Positions 47,994-56,839 of a stretch of DNA of 64,000 nucleotides are shown here, one piece after another. Source of the stretch: JAHJQQ01 sp032907525. Lineage in GTDB: Bacteria; Pseudomonadota; Gammaproteobacteria; Thiohalobacterales; Thiohalobacteraceae. Each line of letters starts with the position of its first letter. The stretch's first letter is position 1. Position numbers and translations under genes: made by a program. The stretch covers positions 1 to 64,000 of the forward strand of contig JAJJPM010000181.1 of assembly GCA_032907525.1 (NCBI GenBank), in the 5' to 3' direction. The notes beneath the pieces are model-generated. The model ran no database searches. It was not told where the DNA came from and saw nothing but the letters and a program-made list of their open reading frames with translations.

Positions 47994-50645
47994 ATGGACA
48001 TCAAGCCGGATGCGCGGAATCCCGGTGCCATCTACCTTCGCGATTATCATGCTCCTGCATTTGCCATCGAGCGGGCGTCATTGCGCTTCGAACTCGGGGA
48101 GGAGGAGACCCGGGTGGAGGCGAAACTCCGGGTAGTGCGCGGCGCGGCAACCGAATCGACCGCTCCCCTGGTGCTGGACGGCGACGGCCTTCGCCTCGAA
48201 TCCGTCAGCCTCGACGGCCGGCGCCTGGCCGGCGACGCCTACGAAGCATCGGCCGAACGGCTCGTTCTGAAGGAAGCGCCCGACGTCTTCGAATTGACCC
48301 TGGTGACGCTGCTGCGCCCTCAGGACAACACGACGTTGTCGGGGCTGTACAAGTCCAGCGGCAATTTCTGCACGCAGTGCGAGGCCGAGGGCTTCCGGCG
48401 CATCACGTATTTCGTCGATCGGCCGGACGTCATGGCGCGTTACGACACCACCCTGGTCGCCGACCGGGCGAACTATCCGGTACTGCTGTCGAACGGCAAT
48501 CTCGCGGCAACGGGCGAACTCGACGACGGCCGGCACTGGGCCCGCTGGGAAGATCCTTTTCCGAAACCCAGCTATCTGTTCGCGCTGGTGGCCGGCAAGC
48601 TGGACTGGATAGAGGACGAATTCGTCACCGCCTCCGGGCGTCGCGTGCAGTTGTTCGTGTATGTGCAGCCGCACAACATCGACCAGTGCGCACATGCCAT
48701 GGCATCTCTGAAGAAGGCCATGCGCTGGGACGAGGAGGTCTACGGCCGCGAATACGATCTGGACCGCTACATGATCGTCGCCGTCGACGACTTCAATATG
48801 GGCGCCATGGAAAACAAGGGACTGAACATCTTCAACTCCAAGTACGTTCTGGCGCGCCCGGATACCGCGACGGACCAGGATTATCAGAACATCGAAGGGG
48901 TCATCGGTCACGAGTACTTCCATAACTGGTCGGGCAATCGCGTCACCTGCCGGGACTGGTTCCAGCTCAGTCTCAAGGAAGGCTTCACGGTGTTCCGGGA
49001 TCAGGAGTTCTCGGCGGACATGGGGTCGCGGGCGGTCAAGCGCATCCAGGACGTCAATCTGCTGCGCACTCACCAGTTTCGCGAGGACGCCGGTCCCATG
49101 GCCCATCCGGTGAGGCCCGAGTCGTACGTGGAGATCAACAATTTCTACACGGCCACCGTCTACAACAAGGGGGCGGAGGTCGTGCGCATGCTGCACACCC
49201 TGGTCGGGCCCGAAGGGTTCCGGCGCGGCACGGATCTGTACTTCGAGCGCCATGACGGCCAGGCGGTGACGACCGACGATTTCGTGCAGGCGATCGAAGA
49301 CGCCAACGGCCTCGATCTGCAGCAGTTCCGGCGCTGGTACAGCCAGGCGGGCACGCCGGTGGTGCACGTCGAACGCAGCTTCGATGCGGATGCGCGGAGC
49401 TATTCGCTCACCTTGCGGCAATCATGTCCGGGGACCCCGGGGCAGCCTGACAAGCAGCCTTTCCACATACCCGTGGCACTGGCGTTGCTGGATGCCCACG
49501 GACGCGAGCTGCCGTTGCGCCTGCCGGGTGAAGAGGACGGGACGCCCGGCACCCGTGTCCTGCAGCTTTGCGAGGAGCGACAGACCTTCGTGTTCCAGGA
49601 CGTTCCGGCCGAACCCGTTCCCTCGTTGCTGCGCGGCTTTTCGGCGCCGGTCCGACTGGAAATGGATTACAGCGAGGCAGAGTTGTGCTTCCTGCTGGGA
49701 CACGATGGCGATGCCTTCGGCCGCTGGGAGGCCGGCCAGCAGCTCGCCGTGCGCCTGCTGACCTCGCTCGCCGTCGGCGGCGCAGGACAGAAGGAGATCC
49801 CCGGGACGGTCATCGAGGCCTTCCGCCAGGCACTGTGCGATCCACGGCTCGATCCGGCGTTCCGGGCGCTGGCGCTGTCGCTGCCCAGCGAGGTGTATCT
49901 CGCGGAATTCATGCCGGTGGTCGATCCCGATGCGCTTCATTCCGCGCGCCAGGCGCTGCGTCGCTCCCTGGCGGCGGCATTGCGCAACGATTTCGAGACC
50001 CTCTATCGCGGGCTGGCGGACACGGGCCCTTATCGCATCGACGCCGATGCGATAGCGCGCCGCAGTCTGCGCAATCTCTGTCTGGGCTATCTGATGGAAC
50101 TGGATGATGACGCGGTGCTCGACATGTGCCTGGCACAATACCGGGGTGCGGCGAACATGACGGACGCGCTGGCGGCCCTGGCCGCACTCGCCCATCGCGA
50201 GGAGGCGGTCGCGGAGGAGGCCCTGGCCGATTTCTATGCCCGCTGGCGCGGCGAGCCGCTGGTGGTCGACAAATGGCTCGCGGTCCAGGCCTTGTCGCGC
50301 CGGCCCGACACGCTCGCACGGGTCCAGGCATTGGCCGCGCACCCGGCGTTCACGCTGAAGAATCCCAACAAGGTCTATGCCCTGCTGCGCACGTTCAGTC
50401 AGGCGAATCCGGCGCGGTTTCACCGGTCCGACGGTGCCGGCTACCGGTTCCTTGCCGAGCAGATCGAACGCCTGGATACGCTCAATCCGCAGGTCGCGGC
50501 ACGGGTGGTGGCGGTGTTCAACGATTGGCGCCGTTATGACGAGGTCCGGCAGACGCATATGCGGGGCATCCTGGAAAGGCTCAGAGGCCGGTCGAATTTG
50601 TCTCGTGATGTTTCCGAAATCGTTGCAAAAAGTTTGACAGAGTGA
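47994..50645 (+). CDS. pepN: Aminopeptidase N
   Basis: M1-family zinc aminopeptidase of broad specificity; 883 residues, like the E. coli enzyme (870). The exopeptidase motif GAMENKGLNIFNS and the zinc site VIGHEYFHNWSGNRVTCRDW (HExxH plus the downstream Glu in LSLKEGF) are intact. The C-terminal DUF3458 domains are helical and end with NPQVAARVVAVFNDWRRY. Complete, cytoplasmic, no signal peptide. Confidence 0.97.
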   Translation: MDIKPDARNPGAIYLRDYHAPAFAIERASLRFELGEEETRVEAKLRVVRGAATESTAPLVLDGDGLRLESVSLDGRRLAGDAYEASAERLVLKEAPDVFELTLVTLLRPQDNTTLSGLYKSSGNFCTQCEAEGFRRITYFVDRPDVMARYDTTLVADRANYPVLLSNGNLAATGELDDGRHWARWEDPFPKPSYLFALVAGKLDWIEDEFVTASGRRVQLFVYVQPHNIDQCAHAMASLKKAMRWDEEVYGREYDLDRYMIVAVDDFNMGAMENKGLNIFNSKYVLARPDTATDQDYQNIEGVIGHEYFHNWSGNRVTCRDWFQLSLKEGFTVFRDQEFSADMGSRAVKRIQDVNLLRTHQFREDAGPMAHPVRPESYVEINNFYTATVYNKGAEVVRMLHTLVGPEGFRRGTDLYFERHDGQAVTTDDFVQAIEDANGLDLQQFRRWYSQAGTPVVHVERSFDADARSYSLTLRQSCPGTPGQPDKQPFHIPVALALLDAHGRELPLRLPGEEDGTPGTRVLQLCEERQTFVFQDVPAEPVPSLLRGFSAPVRLEMDYSEAELCFLLGHDGDAFGRWEAGQQLAVRLLTSLAVGGAGQKEIPGTVIEAFRQALCDPRLDPAFRALALSLPSEVYLAEFMPVVDPDALHSARQALRRSLAAALRNDFETLYRGLADTGPYRIDADAIARRSLRNLCLGYLMELDDDAVLDMCLAQYRGAANMTDALAALAALAHREEAVAEEALADFYARWRGEPLVVDKWLAVQALSRRPDTLARVQALAAHPAFTLKNPNKVYALLRTFSQANPARFHRSDGAGYRFLAEQIERLDTLNPQVAARVVAVFNDWRRYDEVRQTHMRGILERLRGRSNLSRDVSEIVAKSLTE

Positions 50646-50806
50646 CGTGCCTGGAGTGTACTTTCACTCCCTTGGAATCCGCTGTGGATTCTGTGAACGC
50701 CGGAACGGATTTTTTGGCGGGGCTGGCCTAGATTTTCCATTGTCCCCAGGCCCGCCCGGGTTCTGATCCCTGAAAATCGGTTCGCGGATATGGAGGTTCA
50801 TCCATC

Positions 50807-51481
50807 ATGAGCACCCACAGTCGTTACCCCCAGGCGCCTGTTGCGGCCTTGCGTGGATTCATCCGCGGAATCGTGATGTCCTCCTGTCTCGCCGCCGGTG
50901 CGGCCAGCGGCGAGCCGGGCGATCCGGCAACGGGGTGGAGCCTCTGGAACACCGATGGTGTCGAAGCCTCCGGCGGCGGCTGGGGGCAGGCGCTGCTGCG
51001 TCCTCCGGCAAGCTGGTCCTGGGACAACGCGCCGCCGCAACTCGAGCTTGCCGCCGGTGTCGGGCATCGCTTCGCCAGCGGCCTGAACGTCGATGTCGGT
51101 CTGTCGTCCTCCCAGGTCGCCGAGTCGCCGGCCATCAATTACCGCGATTACTTCCTGGGAGTCAGCTATGGCTCCCTGGACGGCAGGCTCTGGTATCTTC
51201 CGGAGGTCCTGGACGGCGAAGCCACGGCGATGTACTACGAGGCCGGTTGGAGCCCGGCGGTCAGCGACCGACTGGCGTTTTCGCTCCGCCTGGGGCAGCA
51301 GGTCGGCGGCTCCACGTCGTTGACTGGGTTCGACTCAGGCCTTCCCAGCGTCAGCCTGGGTGCTTCCACCCGCTTCCATGGGTATGGGCTGGGCCTGAGC
51401 CTGATCGACGGTGGCGGCAGCATGTTCGGAGGCGATTCGGATTTTCGATTGATGGGCAGTATCTCCAGGCGGCTGCATTAG
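50807..51481 (+). CDS. Outer-membrane beta-barrel-like protein (TorF/TIGR02001-like)
   Basis: 224 residues with a probable signal peptide (hydrophobic 16-35, cleavage near AAS-GE). The mature part alternates polar and hydrophobic residues in strand-like runs: LNVDVGLSSSQVAESPAINYRD, LGVSYGSLDGRLWYLPEV, ATAMYYEAGWSPAVSDRLAFSLRLG. It ends LMGSISRRLH. This resembles the TorF family of small putative porins, whose members conserve a Tyr/Asp-rich 'NYRDYFLGVSYG' region. Function is not known; assignment is tentative. It is a single gene between pepN and cysG. Confidence 0.6.
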   Translation: MSTHSRYPQAPVAALRGFIRGIVMSSCLAAGAASGEPGDPATGWSLWNTDGVEASGGGWGQALLRPPASWSWDNAPPQLELAAGVGHRFASGLNVDVGLSSSQVAESPAINYRDYFLGVSYGSLDGRLWYLPEVLDGEATAMYYEAGWSPAVSDRLAFSLRLGQQVGGSTSLTGFDSGLPSVSLGASTRFHGYGLGLSLIDGGGSMFGGDSDFRLMGSISRRLH

Positions 51482-51634
51482 CTTGCTATTTATATAGAAA
51501 AATAAATAAATTATAAAACATATTTAATGTTTATATCAATATGTCGGGTGGGTGCCTCTACCACCCATAGGATATTCTCATCGCTCCGGGGCTGTGGTTG
51601 AGTACGCGTTTGCCCGCAACCAGCGTCGATCCCC

Positions 51635-53068
51635 ATGGAGTTCCTGCCAGTCTTCTTCAAGCTCAAAGGCCAATCCTGTCTCGTCGTCGGCGGCGGTGTG
51701 GTCGCCGCGCGCAAGGCCGCTCTGTTGCTCAGGGCCGGCGGGCTGGTCACCGTCGTCGCGCCCGACCTGGGGGCGGATCTCGCCGAACGGCGTGATGCCG
51801 GCGAGATCACCCATGCCGCGCGCGGCTTCCAGGCCGGGGACCTCGCCGGCATGCGCGTGGTCATTGCCGCCACCGACGACGAGGACCTCAATGCCGAGGT
51901 GTCGCGCCTCGCTCAGGCGCAGGGCATCCCGGTGAATGTCGTCGACAACCCGAAGCTCTGCAGCTTCATCGTCCCCTCGATCCTCGACCGTTCGCCGGTG
52001 ATGGTCGCGGTCTCGACCGGTGGCGCCTCGCCGGTACTGGCTCGCCAGCTGCGCACCCGGCTCGAAACCTTGATCCCTTCGGCCTACGGTCGCCTGGCGG
52101 CCATGGTCGAGGAGTTCCGCGATGCCGCCAAGCGGCGCTTCGCCGACCCGGACGACCGGCGCCGTTTCTGGGAGGAGGTGCTGGAAGGGCCCATCACGGA
52201 ACTGGTCTTCGCCGGCCGCGAGGCCGAGGCCCGCCGACGCATCGAGGCTGCGCTGGCCAAGGGCAGTGCGAGTACCGGAGTGGGCGAGGTCTATCTGGTC
52301 GGTGCCGGACCGGGCGACCCGGATCTGCTGACCTTCCGCGCCGTGCGGCTGATGCAGCAGGCCGACGTGCTGGTGTACGACCGGCTGGTGTCGGCGCCGA
52401 TCCTGGATCTGGCCCGCCGCGACGCCGACCGGATCTACGTCGGCAAGGAAAAGGACAACCACGCCGTTCCGCAGGAAGGCATCAACCAGCTGCTGGTGGA
52501 TCTCGCCCGCCAGGGCAAGCGCGTCCTGCGGCTGAAGGGCGGCGATCCCTTCATCTTCGGCCGCGGTGGCGAGGAGATCGAGACCCTGGCGCAGGAGGGC
52601 ATCCCCTTTCAGGTGGTGCCGGGCATCACCGCGGCGGCCGGTTGTGCGTCCTATTCGGGCATCCCGCTGACGCATCGCGACTACGCCCAGTCCTGTACCT
52701 TCGTCACGGGCCATCTGAAGGACGGCAGCCTGGATCTGAACTGGATCCAGCTGGTGCAGCCGCGCCAGACCGTGGTGTTCTACATGGGGCTGACCGGCAT
52801 CGAGGTGATCTGCAGTCAGTTGATCGCCCACGGCATGGCTCCGGATATGCCGGCGGCGCTGGTGGAGCAGGGCACGACCCGCAACCAGCGGGTACACATC
52901 GGCACGGTGGCGACGCTGCCGTCCATTGTGGCGGAGGCGGACGTGCGGGCGCCGACCTTGACCATCATCGGCGAAGTGGTGAAGCTGCATGACAAGCTCG
53001 GCTGGTATCAGCCGACCGAGCATGTGGACGGCACCGCGTTCAGCAGCACCGCCCAGAAGCAGATTTGA
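51635..53068 (+). CDS. cysG: Sirohaem synthase CysG (multifunctional)
   Basis: Converts uroporphyrinogen III to sirohaem; 477 residues. The N-terminal dehydrogenase/ferrochelatase module (1-205) has VVGGGVVAARKAALLL and STGGASPVLARQLRTRLE, including the Ser that is phosphorylated in Salmonella. The C-terminal SAM uroporphyrinogen methyltransferase (about 210-470) has VGAGPGDPDLLTFRAVRLMQ, RLKGGDPFIFGRGGEE and VVPGITAAAGCASYSGIPLTHR. Sirohaem is the cofactor of DsrAB, and DsrN nearby amidates it, so its place a few kilobases from dsr is functionally meaningful. The preceding gap has an AT-rich patch (about 51488-51541). Confidence 0.96.
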   Translation: MEFLPVFFKLKGQSCLVVGGGVVAARKAALLLRAGGLVTVVAPDLGADLAERRDAGEITHAARGFQAGDLAGMRVVIAATDDEDLNAEVSRLAQAQGIPVNVVDNPKLCSFIVPSILDRSPVMVAVSTGGASPVLARQLRTRLETLIPSAYGRLAAMVEEFRDAAKRRFADPDDRRRFWEEVLEGPITELVFAGREAEARRRIEAALAKGSASTGVGEVYLVGAGPGDPDLLTFRAVRLMQQADVLVYDRLVSAPILDLARRDADRIYVGKEKDNHAVPQEGINQLLVDLARQGKRVLRLKGGDPFIFGRGGEEIETLAQEGIPFQVVPGITAAAGCASYSGIPLTHRDYAQSCTFVTGHLKDGSLDLNWIQLVQPRQTVVFYMGLTGIEVICSQLIAHGMAPDMPAALVEQGTTRNQRVHIGTVATLPSIVAEADVRAPTLTIIGEVVKLHDKLGWYQPTEHVDGTAFSSTAQKQI

Positions 53069-53115
53069 AGCGACATATGAAGCACACGGCCCCTGGTCGG
53101 GGCGGGAGGTCAGCC

Positions 53116-53454
53116 ATGGACGTCGAACGATTCAGCCTGGAAGAAGGCAGCGGCTGCAGCTCCGACGAGCTGTTCGCGCTGCAGGTGATCGACGACAGCA
53201 TGGAGCCGGAATTCGAGACCGGCTGCATCATTGTGATCGATCCGGCGGGCGTGATCCAGAACGGCAGCTTCGTGTTCGCCCAGGTCGACGGCGAATACAT
53301 CTTCCGGCAGCTGCTGGTGCAGGAGGACCGCTTCTACCTCAAGCCGATGAAGTCCAGTTACGAGACGCTGGAGATCCCCGGTCTCGGCGCCATCCAGGGC
53401 GTCATCGTGCAGAAGGCCGGCACGCGGCGCAAACACCGCAAGCACTACGTCTGA
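53116..53454 (+). CDS. S24/LexA-like domain protein without HTH
   Basis: 112-residue protein consisting only of an S24 peptidase-type fold. The ATG at 53116 follows GGGAGGT. Ser28 in VIDDSMEPEFETG aligns with the LexA/UmuD nucleophile. The segment DGEYIFRQLLVQEDRFYLKP aligns with LexA DDEVTVKRLKK, but the catalytic Lys is Arg64. No DNA-binding helix-turn-helix is present. Autocleavage is therefore doubtful; it may serve as a binding or dimerisation module. It is 47 bases after cysG on the same strand and convergent with the rhodanese gene. Confidence 0.78.
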   Translation: MDVERFSLEEGSGCSSDELFALQVIDDSMEPEFETGCIIVIDPAGVIQNGSFVFAQVDGEYIFRQLLVQEDRFYLKPMKSSYETLEIPGLGAIQGVIVQKAGTRRKHRKHYV

Positions 53455-53457
53455 CGC

Positions 53458-53925
53458 TCAATCCTTGGGCGGTATCTGGTCGGGACGCAGACGGGTCGTG
53501 AAGTACTCGTCGGCGCTGTCGACATCCAACGGCTCTCCATCGCCCTTGACCAGCGGCAGTTCGTAGTCGTTCCAGCCGCGCAGTCCGGTCTTGAGGGAAT
53601 AGACGTCCTGATAGCCCATCTGCTGCATGATCCAGGCGGCCAGCGCGCTGCGGTTGCCCGAGCGGCATATCACCACCACGGGGCGCGTCCGCGCCTGTAC
53701 GAGTTCCGGAACCGTGTCTTCGTAGCCGTATTCGCAGGCCGCCTCGAGGATGCCGCGCGGTACATTGAGGGAGCCGTCGATGCGGGCCGCCTCGAACTCG
53801 TAGGGTTCGCGCGTATCCAGCAGCAGCACGTCCGTACGTTCCTTGAGCAGCTGATCGAGATCCCAGGGGAACAGCTCCTTGATATGCGGCAGGCATTCCG
53901 CAACCAGGTCGGTGAAATGCTTCAT
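53458..53925 (-). CDS. Single-domain rhodanese (sulfurtransferase)
   Basis: 155-residue cytoplasmic rhodanese. The domain spans about 25-125: DVLLLDTREPYEFEAARIDGSLNVPRG is the CH2A-like region, and VVVICRSGNRSALAAWIMQ holds the active-site loop with Cys87 (CRSGNRS, six-residue loop as in sulfur-transferring rhodaneses). A C-terminal extension of about 30 acidic and basic residues follows. It is 67 bases downstream of the NarL-type regulator gene on the same strand and near dsr and cysG. A role in moving persulfide sulfur to the Dsr system is reasonable but inferred. Confidence 0.9.
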   Translation of the reverse strand: MKHFTDLVAECLPHIKELFPWDLDQLLKERTDVLLLDTREPYEFEAARIDGSLNVPRGILEAACEYGYEDTVPELVQARTRPVVVICRSGNRSALAAWIMQQMGYQDVYSLKTGLRGWNDYELPLVKGDGEPLDVDSADEYFTTRLRPDQIPPKD

Positions 53926-53992
53926 CCTGAAAAACCCATTCCAGCCACGGCAAATGTGATTTTGGAGTTCATTCGGGCAACGCTCCGGAAGA

Positions 53993-54667
53993 TTATTCGG
54001 CGCTGCGCACACCCTCGGCGCGGCCGTGGCGCAGGCCCTGTTCGACGGCGATGACCGCCGCCTCGACGCGCGAGTGCACGCCGAGCTTGCGCAGGATCGC
54101 CTTGACGTGAAGTTTGACGGTGCCGTCCGAGATGCCCAGGTTACGCGCGATGGCCTTGTTGCTCTGGCCCTCCGCGAGCAATCCCAGGATCTCGCTCTCG
54201 CGCGGCGTGAGATCGGAAAACGGGCTGGGATCGCGGGCGGTGACGCTCTCGCCCTGTACGACCTTGGCCAGCACCGGCGCAAGGTCCGGCGCGACGACAG
54301 TCTTGCCGGCGACGATATCGCGCAGCGCCACGACCAGATCGTCGGGCTCCATGTCCTTGATGAGATAACCCTGGGCACCGCTGCGCAGAGCTTCCACCAG
54401 ATCCTGTTCGTTGCTGCTGGTGGTGAGCATCGCAATGGGCATCTTGAGACCGTTCTGGCGTAGCTGGCGCAGCACGCCGAGGCCGTCCATGCCGGGCATG
54501 CGCATGTCCAGCAGAACGACGTCGGGGCGCAGTCTGTCGGCCAGTTCCAGACCCTCCTGGCCATCGCCGACCGCGCCGACGACCTCTATGCCGCGATGGG
54601 CGAGCAGGCCCTGCAGGCCGACCCGGAACAGCGTGTGATCGTCGATGACCAGAATGCGCAGGCTCAT
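53993..54667 (-). CDS. NarL/FixJ-type response regulator
   Basis: 224-residue DNA-binding regulator. The receiver domain (1-120) has ILVIDDHTLFRVGLQGLL, the phospho-acceptor Asp in VVLLDMRMPGMDGL and the conserved Lys in GYLIKDMEPDDL. The LuxR-type HTH (about 155-215) is LTPRESEILGLLAEGQSNKAIARNLG then SDGTVKLHVKAILRKLGVHSR. Its ATG overlaps the stop of the kinase gene (ATGA), so the two form a translationally coupled two-component pair. The target is unknown; dsr genes lie immediately upstream on the same strand. Confidence 0.92.
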   Translation of the reverse strand: MSLRILVIDDHTLFRVGLQGLLAHRGIEVVGAVGDGQEGLELADRLRPDVVLLDMRMPGMDGLGVLRQLRQNGLKMPIAMLTTSSNEQDLVEALRSGAQGYLIKDMEPDDLVVALRDIVAGKTVVAPDLAPVLAKVVQGESVTARDPSPFSDLTPRESEILGLLAEGQSNKAIARNLGISDGTVKLHVKAILRKLGVHSRVEAAVIAVEQGLRHGRAEGVRSAE

Positions 54668-56352
54668 CGCGTGGTCTTGCCGGTCGTCGGGAGTGGCACG
54701 GGCACCTCGGTCACGTTGTGCGCGGCAGGCTTGGACGGCGCGCGGAAGGTCAGCTGCACCCGGGTGCCTTCCCCCGGCTCGCTTTCGAAATGGATGCGGC
54801 CGCCGATGCGCCGCGCGCGTTCTTCCATGATGGACAGGCCGACATGCTCGCCGGGGGCGCCGGCGGAGCGGGGCGGTTCCATGCCCGTGCCATCGTCCTC
54901 GATGAGTACGCGGAACTGGCCATTGTCCTGGCCGCGCAGCAGCACGCGCACGGTATGCGCATGGCTGTGTTTGCGGACGTTGCAGAGCGCTTCCTGGACG
55001 ATACGCAGCACCTGGATTTCGACGTCCTCCGGCAGCGCCGGGCCGCCCCATTCCTTCTGAAGGAAGATCTGGATATTGGATTCGTTGCGGAAGCGCTCGA
55101 CGACTTTTTCGATGGCCGGCAGCAGCCCGCGCCGGTCGATGGGGGCGCGGAAATGATCGATCAGCCCGCGCAGTTCCGTATAGGCCTCGTCGAGGCTGTT
55201 CTCGATGCGCTCCAGCTCGGCCCACAGGGCCGATTCGTCGCCCTGGTGCAGGGTCTCGTCCAACACCCGGACCTGGAAGCGCAGGCTGGCCAGCGTCTGC
55301 GCGAGGGAGTCGTGAAGTTCGTGGGCGATGCGCGTGCGCTCTTCGATGATGGTCAGCCGGTTGGCTTCCTCGTCGACGCTGGCCTTTTCGATCGCCATGC
55401 CGAGGTGGCGCCCGATGCTGATGAGGAGTTCGTCGTCGCAGTCGGGGCAGGCGTGCTCGCGGTCGACGAACAGGTTGTACACCCCCAGCGTCCGGCCGCG
55501 GTACTGCAGCGGCACGGCGATCACCTCGATGTCGTCCTCGGGGAAGAACGGCGTGCCGACGAGGCGGTCGCAGTTGTGTACGCTGGCGTCGCTGCGGATC
55601 ACGCCGTCGGTGGCCACCTGGCCGCACAGGCATTGCTGCGAAGGCATGATCTGCTCGCGGGCGACGACCTCGTCGTTGAGGCCGATGCTGGCGACCAGGC
55701 GCATCTGCTTGTCGTTGGTGAGCAGCCGGACGGTCGCGGCACGGGCGTGCACGACTTCCTTGAGCGTATGCAGGAAGCGGGTCAGCAGGTCGTCCAGGTC
55801 GCGTGAGCTGTTGATGCTGGCGGCGACGTCGTAGAGGATCTCCAGCGAGCGGGTTTCATGCTTGATGCGGTCGGTCTGCTTGCGCACCTGGGCCTCCATG
55901 TCCAGAGAAAGACCTTGCAGTTTATCGCTTATTCTATTGATATCTTCCGTTAATTCTCTCAAATCGCCGCGTTCCGGGAGGGGAATGCGCGTTGCGAGCT
56001 CGCCGTCGCGGATGGCGCGTGCCCAGTGGCGCATCTGAGTCAGGGGGGCTAGCAGATCCTGGCGGATCACGTGGTAAATGCCGGCGAGGAATACGATGCC
56101 GAGGATCGCGAGCAGGACATGGACGATCACGTGGATGGCGGCGTTGTCGGCAATTGCCACGAAGGGCAGGAGCACGAACCCCGCCAATACGGCGGCGAGT
56201 CCGATCAGCGACACCAGCAGGCAGTTGCAGCGCGGTCCGACCCCCCGTTCCCAGTGCCCGGAAAGCGGCGGCAGCGTCCAGCTGGGGCGAGAGTCTGCGC
56301 CCGTCTGACCGACGGATGTGTTGGCAGGACTGTTTCCGGGAACCGATGTCAT
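54664..56352 (-). CDS. NarX-like histidine kinase with Cys-rich GAF domain
   Basis: 562 residues. Two transmembrane helices (about 45-66 and 72-95) with almost no periplasmic loop, so it probably senses in the cytoplasm or membrane. HAMP follows at about 96-150. The GAF domain (about 170-325) carries five cysteines: CLCG (241, 243), Cys261 and CPDC (302, 305). HisKA_3 (about 335-405) has ERTRIAHELHDSLAQTL with His347. The HATPase is at about 440-535 with N458 in NVRKH and a DDGTGM box. Two further Cys (42, 44) abut the first helix. The Cys set suggests a metal, Fe-S or thiol sensor (inference). Confidence 0.9.
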   Translation of the reverse strand: MTSVPGNSPANTSVGQTGADSRPSWTLPPLSGHWERGVGPRCNCLLVSLIGLAAVLAGFVLLPFVAIADNAAIHVIVHVLLAILGIVFLAGIYHVIRQDLLAPLTQMRHWARAIRDGELATRIPLPERGDLRELTEDINRISDKLQGLSLDMEAQVRKQTDRIKHETRSLEILYDVAASINSSRDLDDLLTRFLHTLKEVVHARAATVRLLTNDKQMRLVASIGLNDEVVAREQIMPSQQCLCGQVATDGVIRSDASVHNCDRLVGTPFFPEDDIEVIAVPLQYRGRTLGVYNLFVDREHACPDCDDELLISIGRHLGMAIEKASVDEEANRLTIIEERTRIAHELHDSLAQTLASLRFQVRVLDETLHQGDESALWAELERIENSLDEAYTELRGLIDHFRAPIDRRGLLPAIEKVVERFRNESNIQIFLQKEWGGPALPEDVEIQVLRIVQEALCNVRKHSHAHTVRVLLRGQDNGQFRVLIEDDGTGMEPPRSAGAPGEHVGLSIMEERARRIGGRIHFESEPGEGTRVQLTFRAPSKPAAHNVTEVPVPLPTTGKTTR

Positions 56353-56476
56353 GGGCGCCGCACGCAGGGATCAAACCGATACGAGATTCCGCGCGACACT
56401 ATAGCACCAATGCAGGTAGCGCTCATAACCCACAGCTGCTGCAGGAAATCATGTGTGCTCCGGGGCGCGGCCCCGA

Positions 56477-56800
56477 TCAGGCGTCGCCCTTCTGCGGCGG
56501 CTGATAATGGGGATCGTTCGGATTCAGGAAGATGAAGTCGAAATGGCCCGGCTCGAGTTCGACGTAGTCCAGCGTCATGCCCTCGAGCAGCATGGTGCTC
56601 GTGGGCGCGATCGTCAGTTCGATGCCCTCGGACGTGAAGCGGACATCGTCGGTGCGCCCCGAGTCGTCGAAGCCCATCGCATACTGGATCGCGCCGTCAG
56701 GGGCACGCTGCGCCGCGATGCGCAGCGCCATGCCTTCGGAACGGCCCTGCTTGGCAGCGGCTTTGATCTGTTGGGCGGCGGCGGGGGTGATAGTGATCAT
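56477..56800 (-). CDS. dsrR: DsrR, cysteine-free A-type-carrier-like assembly factor
   Basis: 107-residue protein with the IscA/HesB fold pattern (MITITPAAAQQIKAAAKQ, MALRIAAQRAPDGAIQYAMGFD, GIELTIAPTSTMLLEGMTLDYVE) but with no cysteine at all. IscA proteins bind Fe-S through three conserved Cys, whereas DsrR of Allochromatium is known to lack them and to influence dsr expression post-transcriptionally. Position directly after dsrN (39 bases) agrees with the A. vinosum order N-R. It is the last dsr gene on this side; no dsrS follows. Confidence 0.88.
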   Translation of the reverse strand: MITITPAAAQQIKAAAKQGRSEGMALRIAAQRAPDGAIQYAMGFDDSGRTDDVRFTSEGIELTIAPTSTMLLEGMTLDYVELEPGHFDFIFLNPNDPHYQPPQKGDA

Positions 56801-56839
56801 GGGGATATGACTCCTGTGGGTTGAGGCGGCCGCGTGGTC

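Noticed and set aside
56477..56800. Calling this an IscA/ErpA Fe-S carrier
   Set aside because: There are no cysteines; position after dsrN and the known Cys-less DsrR fit better.
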